From Aliterella atlantica CENA595 (lineage in GTDB: Bacteria; Cyanobacteriota; Cyanobacteriia; Cyanobacteriales; Chroococcidiopsidaceae): a stretch of DNA of 64,000 nt. Numbering within the stretch: the stretch's first letter is position 1; each line of letters opens with the position of its first letter. Made by a program: the position numbers and the translations under genes. Below are positions 17,499-27,228 of the stretch, piece after piece. The DNA lies in the NCBI RefSeq assembly GCF_000952155.1, contig NZ_JYON01000004.1:1-64000 (forward strand), given 5' to 3'. A model generated the notes under the pieces. It saw nothing but the letters and a program-made list of their open reading frames with translations. It was not told the DNA's origin and ran no database searches.

Positions 17499-18020
17499 TC
17501 ATCTGTAGTTATGAATTGTATAAACGCGAATTAACTTCTCCCACATCGTTGTATTTTTTTCGTAAGTTAAACTTGTTTTCAGGGCTACCTTTTGAGAAGC
17601 TATATTGCCTGGATCGATCAGGGAAATTAAGCGATCGCATCCTACTTGCTCAAAACCATAATCTCGACTTGCACAGGCTGCTTCGGTTGCTAGTCCTTTA
17701 TTCCAGTATTCTTTAGCAAGCAGATAGCCAATTTCAATTTCTTGTTGCCCGTCCACTAACTGAGGTACTAACCCGCATCGTCCAATAAACTTGTTATTAG
17801 CTTTGTAAATAGTTGCCCAAAGCCCAAAGCCAATTTTTTCGTAGGTAACAATTGTCCGTTCTATCTGCTGCTTGGTTTCTGTATATGTCCATAAGCTGGG
17901 GTAAAACTTCATTACCACAGGATCGGCGTAGATTGCAGCCAAGTCATCAGCGTCATTTATAGTTAAATGCCGGAGAATTAAACGAGGTGTTTCAGCTACA
18001 ATCGTTGAATTTTTGGGCAT
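17499..18020 (-). CDS. GNAT-family N-acetyltransferase (RimJ/RimL type)
   Basis: The pattern ETPRLILRHLTINDADDLAAIY, then WATIYKANNKFIGRCGL, EIGYLLAKEYWNKGLATEA and NIASQKVALK, is that of acetyltransferases that use acetyl-CoA on small molecules or protein N-termini. The EIGY...GLATEA segment is the acetyl-CoA loop region. The usual EKNG motif near the end reads LKTSLTYEK, a mild divergence. I start at ATG 18020 (PKNSTIVAETPRL); ATG at 18053 would add 11 residues. The target is unknown. Confidence 0.8.
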   Translation of the reverse strand: MPKNSTIVAETPRLILRHLTINDADDLAAIYADPVVMKFYPSLWTYTETKQQIERTIVTYEKIGFGLWATIYKANNKFIGRCGLVPQLVDGQQEIEIGYLLAKEYWNKGLATEAACASRDYGFEQVGCDRLISLIDPGNIASQKVALKTSLTYEKNTTMWEKLIRVYTIHNYR

Positions 18021-18072
18021 AATTTGAAAAATTGGCTGGCGATCGCACAGCAAGCTTTTCTTGACAGGAAAC

Positions 18073-18846
18073 TTATGAAAGCGAGATATCTAAAAACATC
18101 ATGATGACAAAACCCATCATAATGCCGATAGTTCCTTCTGACTCAAATCCGTTGCGGTGAGATTCTGGAATAATTTCATCGCTAATTACAAACAACATTG
18201 CTCCTGCTGCAAATGCCATCGCCCAAGGCAATATAAATTGAGCAATACCCACAATCCCCGCACCAACTAAGCCGCCTAGAGGCTCTACCAAACCTGTCAG
18301 CAGCGAAATCCATAAAGCATACTTATTTGAGTAGTTCTGCCCTACTAAAGACAGCGCTACTACTAAGCCCTCTGGCATATTTTGTAAGCCGATCCCTAAC
18401 GCGACAGGAATACCAGCAGAAATATCGCCAGCACCAAAGTTAACCCCAACAGCTAATCCTTCAGGAAAGTTATGGATAGTAATAGCAGCAATAAATAACC
18501 AAATTCTCTTCAGGTTCTCACCTTTAACGCTTTCTTGCCCTTTGAAAAAATGCTCGTGGGGCATAAAACGGTGGGCTAGTTGCAAAAATAGTCCGCCCAA
18601 AAGAATACCGCCTACCATGATGGCGGCTGCTTCTGATTGGGTTTTGCCTTGAGAAATCGCTGCATCAGTTCCAGGTACAATTAAGGAAAATGCTGTCGCC
18701 GCTAGCATGACTCCACCGCCAAACCCCAGCATAATTCCCTGCACTCGCCCAGTTAGTTTGATTGGCAGTAAAACTGGTAATGCACCTACAAAAGTAGCTA
18801 ATCCAGCTAGTAGACTGGCAACAAAGCCGATAATTAAAGTGTTCAT
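18073..18846 (-). CDS. ZIP-family metal transporter
   Basis: A membrane protein with about eight segments. Two amphipathic ZIP metal-site helices are clear: TIHNFPEGLAVGVNFGAGD and LGIGLQNMPEGLVVALSL. A His-containing loop (RFMPHEHFF) lies between TM3 and TM4, as usual. ZIP proteins bring zinc or iron into the cytoplasm. No Zur or Fur box is evident upstream. ATG at 18846 (NTLIIGFVASLLAGL) starts the first membrane segment; ATG at 18876 would add ten residues. Confidence 0.88.
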   Translation of the reverse strand: MNTLIIGFVASLLAGLATFVGALPVLLPIKLTGRVQGIMLGFGGGVMLAATAFSLIVPGTDAAISQGKTQSEAAAIMVGGILLGGLFLQLAHRFMPHEHFFKGQESVKGENLKRIWLFIAAITIHNFPEGLAVGVNFGAGDISAGIPVALGIGLQNMPEGLVVALSLVGQNYSNKYALWISLLTGLVEPLGGLVGAGIVGIAQFILPWAMAFAAGAMLFVISDEIIPESHRNGFESEGTIGIMMGFVIMMFLDISLS

Positions 18847-19244
18847 ACTGATTAAATTTAATTTGGCTCGCAGCATCAGCTACTTACCTACAGTTTCTAT
18901 AATAGTCTAACTAAATCGTACCCGTTACGACTACGTTTTAATCTTAATTACAGCAGCTAGCATTTTAATTCAAGCTTTTATACTTAAAAATGCCGAGCAA
19001 AACGAAAACTATAAATATAAAATGCACGTCAATTTTGGATTCCTCATAAATAAGTTAATCGTGCAACTATCAAATAGTAGAGAGCTTTTGTTACGAACTA
19101 ATTTATAGTTGTTGATGAGGAATTAATAGATTTGCTAGCGATCGCGGTTAGGTTTTATTTATTTTTAGATAAAGCACAAAATACCATATTTCAGCGACTA
19201 ATTATTTCTTGGTGCAATCAATATTATGACAAACTGCGAACTTT
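18847..19244. other. Intergenic region between ZIP transporter and desaturase
   Basis: About 400 bp between divergent genes, so it should hold both promoters. It is AT-rich and contains one HIP1 site near 19140. I see no hairpin, repeat or RNA gene that I could support. Confidence 0.5.
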
Positions 19245-20330
19245 ATGCCATCTTCCCAGCAAGTGCTGATTTCTCAAGCTGAGTATGCAAAAAAATTACG
19301 TCCTCTCCTTCCTGCCGAAGCTTTTGCCCCTAATCCAGATAAGTTAGTAGTATTACTACTTAATTTGGCAATATTAGTTTTGGGGTGGGCGATCGCATCG
19401 CAACTAGATCGTTTACCTATATACTTTCTCTTGCTTTATTTGCCGCTAGCGGTAGTGATGGGAAATAGTGTAATTGTTTTACTATTTAGCTCTCACAACG
19501 TTATGCATGGAAGTGTAATTAGAAACGCCCGCTTCATGCACATTATTAGTTTAATCGGGCTAACAATGCTATGGATGCCCCCGACTTTGTGGAAAGCAGT
19601 TCACAATCAAGAACATCACAATAAAACAAATTCTTTGGCAGATCCAGATCGCAATTATTTATACACTCAACCGAAGACTTGGGGCAAGTGGATTCAAGAC
19701 TTATTTGTACCTTCTGCTGAAGTTAATCCTTTATTATTAATGTTAGGAATGGCGACAGCTTGGGGAGTACATACTTTTCGCAATTTGACTTCTGTATTGT
19801 TATTTAATCATAAATTCGTTGATTACGTTCCAGCAGCTTTTGCAATTAGCAATAAAAAGCGGATAGCGATCGCTGGCGAACTTTTGGTAATATTTTCGCT
19901 GCATTTAACGATTTTGGCATTTTTGCAATTTTCACCTCTGAAGCTTGCTCTGGGCTACTTTCTACCGATTGGCATTGGCTATGCTGGATTGATATTCTAT
20001 ATATATACCAATCATATGCTTTGCCAGATGACGAGTATTAACGATCCTTTGGTTAATAGTATTTCTCTTAAGGTTCCCAAGCTATTCGATAAGTTGCATC
20101 TGAATTTTTCTTATCATACAGAGCATCACATTTTTCCTGGTATGAACTCAGACTATTATCCATTAGTCCAAGAACTTCTAAAAATTCATTATCCCGAACG
20201 CCTAAATATATTGCCTGCTAAAGATGCTTGGCGCTTGCTGATGCAAACTCCTAGACATTACAAAGATGATACTACTTTCACAAGTTGGGCAGGCAGAAAT
20301 ACTGTAACTTGTCCTTTGAGCGAAAAATAA
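19245..20330 (+). CDS. Membrane fatty-acid desaturase-family di-iron enzyme
   Basis: The 361-residue membrane protein has all three histidine boxes of the desaturase/hydroxylase superfamily: HNVMH (84-88), HNQEHH (120-125) and HTEHH (291-295), plus His257 in TNHML. Pairs of membrane segments separate them as expected. These enzymes insert double bonds or hydroxyl groups in lipids or carotenoids at the membrane. The HTEHHIFPGM ending is seen across several acyl-lipid desaturases. The regiochemistry cannot be assigned. The next gene starts five bases after the stop, so the two may be co-transcribed. Confidence 0.82.
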   Translation: MPSSQQVLISQAEYAKKLRPLLPAEAFAPNPDKLVVLLLNLAILVLGWAIASQLDRLPIYFLLLYLPLAVVMGNSVIVLLFSSHNVMHGSVIRNARFMHIISLIGLTMLWMPPTLWKAVHNQEHHNKTNSLADPDRNYLYTQPKTWGKWIQDLFVPSAEVNPLLLMLGMATAWGVHTFRNLTSVLLFNHKFVDYVPAAFAISNKKRIAIAGELLVIFSLHLTILAFLQFSPLKLALGYFLPIGIGYAGLIFYIYTNHMLCQMTSINDPLVNSISLKVPKLFDKLHLNFSYHTEHHIFPGMNSDYYPLVQELLKIHYPERLNILPAKDAWRLLMQTPRHYKDDTTFTSWAGRNTVTCPLSEK

Positions 20331-20335
20331 GCATT

Positions 20336-20686
20336 ATGCGGCTGAATTTGAGAAAAATGAACGCTAAACTAGCAAAACAATTAACTCTAACGCTGATAAC
20401 TGCCTTATTAGTGGGCTATTTACTTCCCGTTCAAGCTCAGGTTAAACATAGCCCGATGCCCAGTAAACTTCAATCTCAGCCGCTACCAACAGATTACTAC
20501 TTGGCAGGAGGCGATCGCATCCGCATCTACATCATTGAAGCACCCGAATATAGCGGCGAGTACCTAATTCCACCAGATGGGAAGCTATATTTGCCCTTAA
20601 TTGGGAGTGTATCTGTATTGGGATTAACTCAAGAGCAAGCAGCAGAAGCTATTTCTGCTAAGTACGCGCGTTACTTGAAGCGTTAA
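20336..20686 (+). CDS. Truncated Wza-like polysaccharide export protein (PES domain only)
   Basis: A signal-like N-terminus (TLTLITALLVGYLLPVQAQ) is followed by one complete polysaccharide-export (PES) domain: YYLAGGDRIRIYIIEAPEY, GEYLIPPDGKLYLPLIG and LTQEQAAEAISAKY. Wza-type outer-membrane exporters continue with SLBB domains and are usually 200-480 residues; this one stops after YARYLKR at about 116 residues. The DNA beyond the stop encodes a different gene on the other strand, so the missing part is gone rather than frameshifted. It may be a decayed copy, with the working exporter elsewhere. The start at 20336 lies five bases after the desaturase stop. Confidence 0.7.
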   Translation: MRLNLRKMNAKLAKQLTLTLITALLVGYLLPVQAQVKHSPMPSKLQSQPLPTDYYLAGGDRIRIYIIEAPEYSGEYLIPPDGKLYLPLIGSVSVLGLTQEQAAEAISAKYARYLKR

Positions 20687-21257
20687 CCCAAAGCGCTAAT
20701 CCGCCGCCGCGCCCGCGTGCGGCGATAAAGTTATCTGTAGCCAGAAAGAAGGCAAAGAAGGGTAGTTTGGCAACTGATTGGCTCTCGAAATCTCTATCGC
20801 TGCCAAATTTGCCACTATATACAACACGATTAAATAGGCTTAGTTGCATCCAGGTAAAGTCAAACGCCATAATATTTTTCTTGCCCAAATATCGCGCAGG
20901 TCCCGTAAGCTTGAATAGCAGCGTACCAAATTGGATTTGATTGCTAATGTGTAAATTATCCCCAGCTTGGAAAGAAATCTGGGCGGGAGCAATCTTTTGC
21001 GGTATGTAAAAACCTCTACCTACAGCTATATCGCCTTGAAAATGAGCTTGGCGAGGAGCAGTAAAACCAAGCCTCCAGTCACCAATGAGCGATTCTACTT
21101 GATAAATTATCCGTTGCTGTTTAGCGGCTTTTTCGGCTTGCAGTAGAGCTTTGACGACTTCTTTTGCTTTTGGGCGACTTCTACTATTGTTTTGTAAGGC
21201 TGCTGCTGCATTTGTCAAGCTAGTAACAAAACTAGGTGTAGTAGTAGTTTGACTCAT
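20658..21257 (-). CDS. Conserved cyanobacterial protein, possibly PAP/fibrillin-like
   Basis: The 199-residue protein has an N-terminal helical part rich in Ala and Lys. A beta-rich body follows: YQVESLIGDWRLGFTAP, GRGFYIPQKIAP, NIMAFDFTWMQLSLFNRVVY and ATDNFIAARGRGGGLALW. The layout (helix, then GxWxLxFT, a barrel-like body and a conserved end) resembles plastid lipid-associated/fibrillin proteins, but I am not certain. No signal peptide is seen. The last residues after LALW read into the end of the convergent truncated exporter (29-bp overlap), so the C-terminal tail may be new. Confidence 0.55.
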   Translation of the reverse strand: MSQTTTTPSFVTSLTNAAAALQNNSRSRPKAKEVVKALLQAEKAAKQQRIIYQVESLIGDWRLGFTAPRQAHFQGDIAVGRGFYIPQKIAPAQISFQAGDNLHISNQIQFGTLLFKLTGPARYLGKKNIMAFDFTWMQLSLFNRVVYSGKFGSDRDFESQSVAKLPFFAFFLATDNFIAARGRGGGLALWVNASSNART

Positions 21258-21300
21258 TTTCAGGTGTGCTAAAGTTGCTGAGGGAATTTAAAATAGTTTG

Positions 21301-21771
21301 ATGCTTAAAGGATTAAGAACTAGAGCAAGTCTGCTGGCAATTGTAGGTGCGATCGCTAATGCTGCCTGTAGTCAGGCAAATGTAGTTAACAATCTCAATA
21401 GTAAATTAGTAGTGCAAGTTGGTGGTTTTGCCAATCAGTCGGGGCAAGTTTGCGCTAGTCTGTTTGCTAGCAGCCAAGGATTTCCCAACAATCGCCAAAA
21501 AGTAGTCCAACGCCAATGTACGAAAATTGCTAACCCTACTACTATTACTTTTAAAAATCTTAAAGCTGGCAGTTATGCTGTTGCAGTAATTCACGATCGC
21601 AATAGTGATGGCACGCTCAATCGTAACGATTTGGGAATGCCAGTGGAAGGTTACGGATTTTCGCAAAATCCTCAGACAGAGACAGCCCCACCTAAGTTTA
21701 AAGACGCAGTAGTATTCGTTGCGGGCGTTAGTACCATCGTACAAGTACAGTTGAGGTATTTAACTCGATAG
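21301..21771 (+). CDS. Secreted DUF2141 protein
   Basis: The ATG at 21301 gives a 156-residue protein with a hydrophobic signal segment and a possible lipobox around IANAACSQ. The body shows the DUF2141 pattern: LVVQVGGFANQSGQVCASLF, FKNLKAGSYAVAVIHDRNSDGTLNRN split here, GMPVEGYGFSQ and PPKFKDAVVFV. The DRNSDGTLNRND stretch looks like a calcium-binding loop. The family is periplasmic or surface-exposed, and its function is unknown. It is divergent from the preceding gene with about 43 bp between them. Confidence 0.75.
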   Translation: MLKGLRTRASLLAIVGAIANAACSQANVVNNLNSKLVVQVGGFANQSGQVCASLFASSQGFPNNRQKVVQRQCTKIANPTTITFKNLKAGSYAVAVIHDRNSDGTLNRNDLGMPVEGYGFSQNPQTETAPPKFKDAVVFVAGVSTIVQVQLRYLTR

Positions 21772-22250
21772 TCTTTCTTCATTGCTATATTTTTTTGTCT
21801 ATAGAGATATAGATTATACCCGTATATTTACTGAGTTGCTGAGAGAACGATAAAGTTTAATTAAGTTAAATTTCAGTAATACTCCCCATGAGATCCTTTA
21901 AGTTTTATTTTATCTTTAACTCATATCTTAACTATTTAAGTTTTTCATGAAGCTCCAACTCTGGTACTTCATATTTACTTAAATAATTAAGCTTATCAAT
22001 TTACAGACGACATTTGCCTAATTTGTAATAGCAGTTAGCTTTTTGTCTAAAGTAAAATAACACATCATTCCAACTTAGTTGATTTCTTCTACTTGGTTAT
22101 TTTGAAGTGCCATAATCAAACACTTTCAATTCGATCGACTAAGTTCAGCTATTAATTTCCCCAGCTATCTTATTGTTTTTAAAAAGTTAAAAGCAATAAA
22201 TTTGTACGCCCGTACAACAAATTATCATACTAGGTTGAAAGTGACACGTT
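21772..22250. other. Intergenic region upstream of the exopolysaccharide cluster
   Basis: About 480 bp of AT-rich DNA with no gene. It probably carries the promoter of the exopolysaccharide operon. I could not pick out a convincing hairpin, repeat or regulator site. Confidence 0.5.
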
Positions 22251-23693
22251 ATGACCTCTACTAGCTCTCCATTAATTAATTCTCAGCTAGATTTACGCGC
22301 ACCTGCGCTAACACAACTTAATAGGAAAGTCGCTGGAAACTGGCAACTATTAGTTGCGCTAATACTTTTAGATAGCACTGTTTTACTTTCAGGATGGCAA
22401 ATTGCTGAGATTTTTGGGAATGCAATAGATATTGCCGAAAACGTACGGCACGATTTAGCTTCTCTATTGCCAATTTTGGCAACTCAAATTACCGTACTTT
22501 CAGCCGCAGGACTATATAATTCTGGGGAACAGGGTTGTAATTACTTCAAACTTGTTAAAGCATTAACTTTCTTCTATTTGCTACTAATATTAGTCACCCT
22601 ATTTAATCAGCCTAGTGACTTAGTACCTTGGTCAACTTTTGGTTTATCTTGGCTATTGAGCGTATCTTTTACTTGCATTGCTAGGTTTGGTGTAGATACA
22701 GCAATACAGCATTTACGCCAAAAAGGTGCAGTTCGTAGTTCCACTTTTGTTATCAGTCGCCTAGAAGACAGGGAAAAAGCTGCTAAGTTAATCACCCAAG
22801 ATAGTCGTTATAACTTAGTTGGATGGACAGATATCAAGTCAATAACAACAGATTCACAAACTTTGGAAGCTACTTTAGAGCGAATTTGCAACCTCAATGT
22901 AGATGAAGTTTTTGTTTGCTCTTGGCAGTCAATTAAAGGCAAAATGCTCCTTTACTGGAAATTGAGAAATGCAGGAATTACCTTACATATCTTACCCGTA
23001 GAACTAGATGCGATCGCCCGAAATTTGGAAGTAAAAATGTTGGGTAGCTTACCCGTACTGCAATTTGAACAACCGTTGATTGTCGGTAGTGACTTTTTTA
23101 TCAAACGCTGCATTGACTTCTTGTGTGCTAGTGCTTTTATTCTCTTAGCAGCGCCACTATATTTAGTTATTGCTCTAGCCATCAAATTAGATTCTCCAGG
23201 TCCCATTTTTTACAAACAAACTCGCATTGGCTTGCATAACAAACCGTTTAAGGTTTGGAAATTCCGCACAATGGTTGTGAACGCAGACAAAATCCAAAAA
23301 GATTTAGAAGCTAACAACGAAATGAAAGATGGGGTACTTTTTAAGATTAAAAACGACCCGCGCATTACTCCCTTGGGTACATTTTTACGTCGCTACAGCT
23401 TGGATGAATTACCACAACTATTCAACGTAGTTTTGGGAGAAATGAGCCTAGTTGGTCCTCGTCCTTTACCGCTAAGAGATGTAGAAAAGTTTTCCGAACA
23501 TCATTTTGTACGCCACAATGTTATGCCTGGAATTACAGGACTTTGGCAAGTATCTGGTCGCTCCGATATTACTGACTTTGAACAAGTAATTGCGCTAGAT
23601 GTTTCTTATATAGAAAGCTGGTCGCTGAAATTAGACTTCAAAATTTTACTGCAAACTATCAACGTAATTTTTGGTAAAAAAGGTGCTTACTAA
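22251..23693 (+). CDS. Polyprenyl-phosphate sugar transferase priming exopolysaccharide synthesis
   Basis: About five membrane segments in the first 280 residues surround a CoA-binding-like region. The C-terminal bacterial sugar-transferase domain follows (about 283-480): FFIKRCIDFLCASAFILLAA, KLDSPGPIFYKQTRIG, FKVWKFRTMV, SLDELPQLFNVVLGEMSLVGPRP split here, and PGITGLWQVSGRS. It places the first sugar phosphate on undecaprenyl phosphate at the inner membrane (WcaJ/CpsE type). It is the first gene of a run of same-strand exopolysaccharide genes, with the Wzc-like kinase 54 bp downstream. Confidence 0.9.
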   Translation: MTSTSSPLINSQLDLRAPALTQLNRKVAGNWQLLVALILLDSTVLLSGWQIAEIFGNAIDIAENVRHDLASLLPILATQITVLSAAGLYNSGEQGCNYFKLVKALTFFYLLLILVTLFNQPSDLVPWSTFGLSWLLSVSFTCIARFGVDTAIQHLRQKGAVRSSTFVISRLEDREKAAKLITQDSRYNLVGWTDIKSITTDSQTLEATLERICNLNVDEVFVCSWQSIKGKMLLYWKLRNAGITLHILPVELDAIARNLEVKMLGSLPVLQFEQPLIVGSDFFIKRCIDFLCASAFILLAAPLYLVIALAIKLDSPGPIFYKQTRIGLHNKPFKVWKFRTMVVNADKIQKDLEANNEMKDGVLFKIKNDPRITPLGTFLRRYSLDELPQLFNVVLGEMSLVGPRPLPLRDVEKFSEHHFVRHNVMPGITGLWQVSGRSDITDFEQVIALDVSYIESWSLKLDFKILLQTINVIFGKKGAY

Positions 23694-23747
23694 GTAGAGG
23701 CGCAGCCACAGAACATTCTTGTTGTAAATTTAAATCAATCCCCAAAT

Positions 23748-25934
23748 ATGGAATTCATAGATGCAGACATTCACAAATTGTGGTTGATTCTAAAACGGCG
23801 TTGGCTGCCCGCTGCGGGTGTATTTAGCTGTGTCGTCGGGCTATCAGTTGTCGCTGCCATGATGCCAAAATCATCCTATCAAGCAGAAGGAAAGCTTTTA
23901 CTCAAGAGAGTAAATGAAACTTCTGCGGCAACTGGACTAGGTTCGCAAATCGGAGAATTGGATACTTTAGCGCAACAAACAAATCCCTTGAAAACGGAAG
24001 CTGCGGTACTTAGTTCTATTCCCCTTGCTCAACAAACTATCACCGCACTCAATCTTAAAGATAATGATGGTGAGGTTCTTCTACCTGAAGGCTTTCTAAA
24101 GAAACAAAATATCAAACAGCTTGCTGCAACCGATGTCTTAGAAGTTACTTATAAAAGTAACGACCCCCAGGAAGCTGCTGCTGTTGTCAACAAACTAATG
24201 AGTCTTTATATAGAAAATAATGTACTCAGCAATCGGACTGCTGCGGTTGAAGCTAGTAAATTTATTGCCAATCAGCTACCCAAGACTGAAGCTAGAGTTC
24301 GGCAAGCAGAAGCAGCACTACGCCAATTTAAAGAACAAAATCAAATTGTCTCTTTAGACGAAGAAGTAAAATCGGCAGTTGGGATTATTAAGGAACTAGA
24401 AAGCCAAATCAATACAACTGAAGCTGCACTAGCTAATGCAAATGCTCGATATGCAACCTTGCAGCAGCAAGTAGGTATGAGTTCAGCGCAAGCTGTAGCG
24501 ACAAATTCTCTCAATCAGGCTGGTGGAATCCAAAAGCTACTAGAAGAATCTCAACAGTTAGAAGATCGGCTAGCAACTGAACGGACTCGCTTGCAAGAGG
24601 ATCATCCCACCATAGTTAATTTGAAATTGAGGCAAGCCGCGCTCAAAGCTTTATTAGACAAGCGGGTAGCAAATACTAACTCGCCAGTGCAAGGTGCAAA
24701 TTTGCAAATTGGCGAAAGCAAACAAAAACTAAACGAAGAACTGGTGCAATCAGAAGCAGAACGCTTAGGTTTAGCCAAGCAGTTAGCTTTACTATCTAGC
24801 ACCCAAGATACTTACAAACAAAGAGCGAACGTTTTTCCTAAGTTAGAACAGAATCAAAGAGAACTAGAACGCCAACTGCAAGCTTCTCAATCTACCTATC
24901 AAAGTCTGTTGCAAAAGCTGCAAGAATTGAAGGTTGCAGAAAATCAAAATACTGGTAATGCCAGTATTGTTGAGCCTGCTTTAGTTCCTGATAAGGCTTC
25001 AATTAAGCTTCGAGTGATGATTCTAGGGTTAGGAGTAATCGTCAGTGCTTTACTTGCTGGCGCTACTATCATCATTTTAGAAGTTAGAGATACATCAGTT
25101 AAAACCCTCAAAGAAGCGCAGGAACTCTTTGGCTATACCTTTTTAGGAACTATTCCTATGTTGGGCAAAAAAGCCAATTCGCGCGGTAAAGATGCAGAAG
25201 CGACAATTCCCGAACTGCCAGTTAGAGATATGCCGCGATCGCCTTTGAGCGAAGCCTACCGGATGCTGCAAGCTAATTTGAAGTTTCTTAGTTCTGATAA
25301 ACCATTGCGCGTTATTGTCGTTACCAGTTCTGTGCCAAGAGAAGGTAAATCAACAGTTTCGGCAAACTTAGCTACGGCGATGGCGCAACTAGGGTATCGG
25401 GTGTTGTTGGTTGATGCAGATATGCGCCGCCCAGTTCAGCATCATATCTGGAAGCTGAACAATATTACTGGTTTGAGTGATGTGATTGTCGGTCAATCTG
25501 AATTTAAGACATCAGTACGCACAGCAATCAAAAACTTAGATGTACTTACGGCTGGGGTAATGCCTCCTAATCCGATCGCTTTACTCAATTCTCAGCGCAT
25601 GGCGACGTTGATTGACGATTTTTCGGCAACTTATGATTTTGTCATCGTCGATGCACCGCCGTTATTAGTAGCTGCTGATGCTGTCACTTTGGGCAAAATG
25701 ACAGATGGCATTTTGTTGGTAGCGCGACCTGGAGTGCTTGATTCTAGGGCAGCAGGGGCAGCGCAAGAGTCGTTAGAGCGATCGGATCAAAATGTCTTGG
25801 GTTTGGTAGTCAATGGCGTAATTGTCGAAAACGAATCAGATAGCTACTTCTACTTTGGCAAAGAATACTATAGCGATGAAGATGTTCCCAGCTTGAAAGT
25901 ATCTAACAAAGAGCGCAGTGTAGAGGGAATTTGA
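23748..25934 (+). CDS. Wzc-like chain-length regulator with tyrosine autokinase
   Basis: The N-terminal Wzz domain has its first membrane segment at about 20-40, then a long periplasmic coiled coil (about 170-410) with a GNVR-like region, and a second membrane segment near 420-445. The cytoplasmic BY-kinase follows: Walker A PREGKST (about 528-534), Walker A' LLVDADMRRP and Walker B VIVDAPP. A tyrosine cluster, SYFYFGKEYYSDED, lies near the end. Autophosphorylation of that tail controls polymer length. Kinase and Wzz parts are fused, as in proteobacterial Wzc. The next gene starts one base after its stop. Confidence 0.92.
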   Translation: MEFIDADIHKLWLILKRRWLPAAGVFSCVVGLSVVAAMMPKSSYQAEGKLLLKRVNETSAATGLGSQIGELDTLAQQTNPLKTEAAVLSSIPLAQQTITALNLKDNDGEVLLPEGFLKKQNIKQLAATDVLEVTYKSNDPQEAAAVVNKLMSLYIENNVLSNRTAAVEASKFIANQLPKTEARVRQAEAALRQFKEQNQIVSLDEEVKSAVGIIKELESQINTTEAALANANARYATLQQQVGMSSAQAVATNSLNQAGGIQKLLEESQQLEDRLATERTRLQEDHPTIVNLKLRQAALKALLDKRVANTNSPVQGANLQIGESKQKLNEELVQSEAERLGLAKQLALLSSTQDTYKQRANVFPKLEQNQRELERQLQASQSTYQSLLQKLQELKVAENQNTGNASIVEPALVPDKASIKLRVMILGLGVIVSALLAGATIIILEVRDTSVKTLKEAQELFGYTFLGTIPMLGKKANSRGKDAEATIPELPVRDMPRSPLSEAYRMLQANLKFLSSDKPLRVIVVTSSVPREGKSTVSANLATAMAQLGYRVLLVDADMRRPVQHHIWKLNNITGLSDVIVGQSEFKTSVRTAIKNLDVLTAGVMPPNPIALLNSQRMATLIDDFSATYDFVIVDAPPLLVAADAVTLGKMTDGILLVARPGVLDSRAAGAAQESLERSDQNVLGLVVNGVIVENESDSYFYFGKEYYSDEDVPSLKVSNKERSVEGI

Positions 25935-25935
25935 G

Positions 25936-27228
25936 ATGAATTTCAGTAAACTCAAACTCCCTTTAACTTACTTAAAGCAAAACTCTTTAGCAAAAAATAC
26001 TTTGTGGATGCTGCTTGCTCAAGGTTTGCGCTTGGTTTTGCAAGCTGGCTACTTTGTAATTATTGCAAGAGTCCTCGGACCTGAACAATATGGCGCTTTT
26101 GTTGGTGTCACAGCGTTGATTTCTATCTTGGCTCCTTTTGCCAGTCTCGGCAGTGGAAATCTCTTGATTAAAAATGTGTCGAGAAACAAAGCTTTGTTTG
26201 CCGAGTATTGGGGCAATGCGCTGTGGATGATTGTGGTTTCTGGTTTGGGCTTGTTTGCTTTGGTGCTACTAATTGCCCCCGCCACTTTACCTAAAACAAT
26301 TCCTTTGGCATTGATAGTTTTAGTTTGTTTGACTGACTTAATTTTTGCCAGAATTCTAGATGTTGCCGGACAAGCCTTTCAGGCTGTTTTGTGGCTGAGT
26401 AAAACGGCACAACTCAATATTTTGCCACAGGTGACAAGAATCATTGCTGCGTTGGCTTTGGTGAGCTTGTTTGCCCATCCCCAAGCTAAGACATGGACTT
26501 TTTTATACTTAATTAGCACCGCTGTTTCGGCACTAATTGCAGTGTTTTTGGTGCATCGATCGCTTGGTTATCCCAAGTTGGCACTATGGCGAATCAAGCC
26601 AGAGATTGCGGAAGGGTTTTACTTCTCAATTGGGTTATCTGCTCAAACTGTATATAACGATATCGATAAAACAATGCTAGCGCGGCTTGCCACGCTTTCA
26701 GCTACAGGTATATATGCATCTGCGTACCGTTTGATAGATGTTGCCTTTGTACCTGTGCGATCGCTTTTAGCGGCTGCTTATACTAAGTTCTTTCAGCATG
26801 GCGCATCTGGCATTACCGGAACGATGAGTTTTGCCAAACGCCTGTTACCTCTTGCTGCACTCTATGGCGTAGGTGTAGGCATTGCTTTATTTTGCCTAGC
26901 TCCAGTTGTACCTTACATCTTAGGCAGTGAATATCAAGATGCGATCGCTGCTTTGCGCTGGTTAGCACCTTTGCCTTTACTCAAATCCCTACATTATTTT
27001 GCAGCCGATACGCTTACAGGAGCGGGATTTCAGGGCATCCGTAGTGCCATGCAAGCGATCGTCGCTATTTTCAATGTCTCGCTTAACTTGTGGCTGATTC
27101 CCACCTATTCCTGGCAGGGTGCAGCATGGGCGAGTTTGGCTTCCGATGGCTTTTTAGTCCTTAGCTTGTGGATCGCAGTGGCATTTATTTACCGACAACA
27201 ATTGCAAACTTCTGAGGAGAAAGCATGA
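25936..27228 (+). CDS. Polysaccharide flippase, Wzx type
   Basis: A 430-residue polytopic membrane protein with about 12 segments and the MOP-superfamily polysaccharide-synthesis pattern: LLAQGLRLVLQAGYFVIIAR and VLGPEQYGAFVGV at the start, and SFAKRLLPLAALYGVGVGIA later. It should move lipid-linked repeat units across the inner membrane for the polymerase. It begins one base after the Wzc stop, and its end overlaps the next glycosyltransferase by four bases (ATGA), so translation is coupled. Confidence 0.88.
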   Translation: MNFSKLKLPLTYLKQNSLAKNTLWMLLAQGLRLVLQAGYFVIIARVLGPEQYGAFVGVTALISILAPFASLGSGNLLIKNVSRNKALFAEYWGNALWMIVVSGLGLFALVLLIAPATLPKTIPLALIVLVCLTDLIFARILDVAGQAFQAVLWLSKTAQLNILPQVTRIIAALALVSLFAHPQAKTWTFLYLISTAVSALIAVFLVHRSLGYPKLALWRIKPEIAEGFYFSIGLSAQTVYNDIDKTMLARLATLSATGIYASAYRLIDVAFVPVRSLLAAAYTKFFQHGASGITGTMSFAKRLLPLAALYGVGVGIALFCLAPVVPYILGSEYQDAIAALRWLAPLPLLKSLHYFAADTLTGAGFQGIRSAMQAIVAIFNVSLNLWLIPTYSWQGAAWASLASDGFLVLSLWIAVAFIYRQQLQTSEEKA

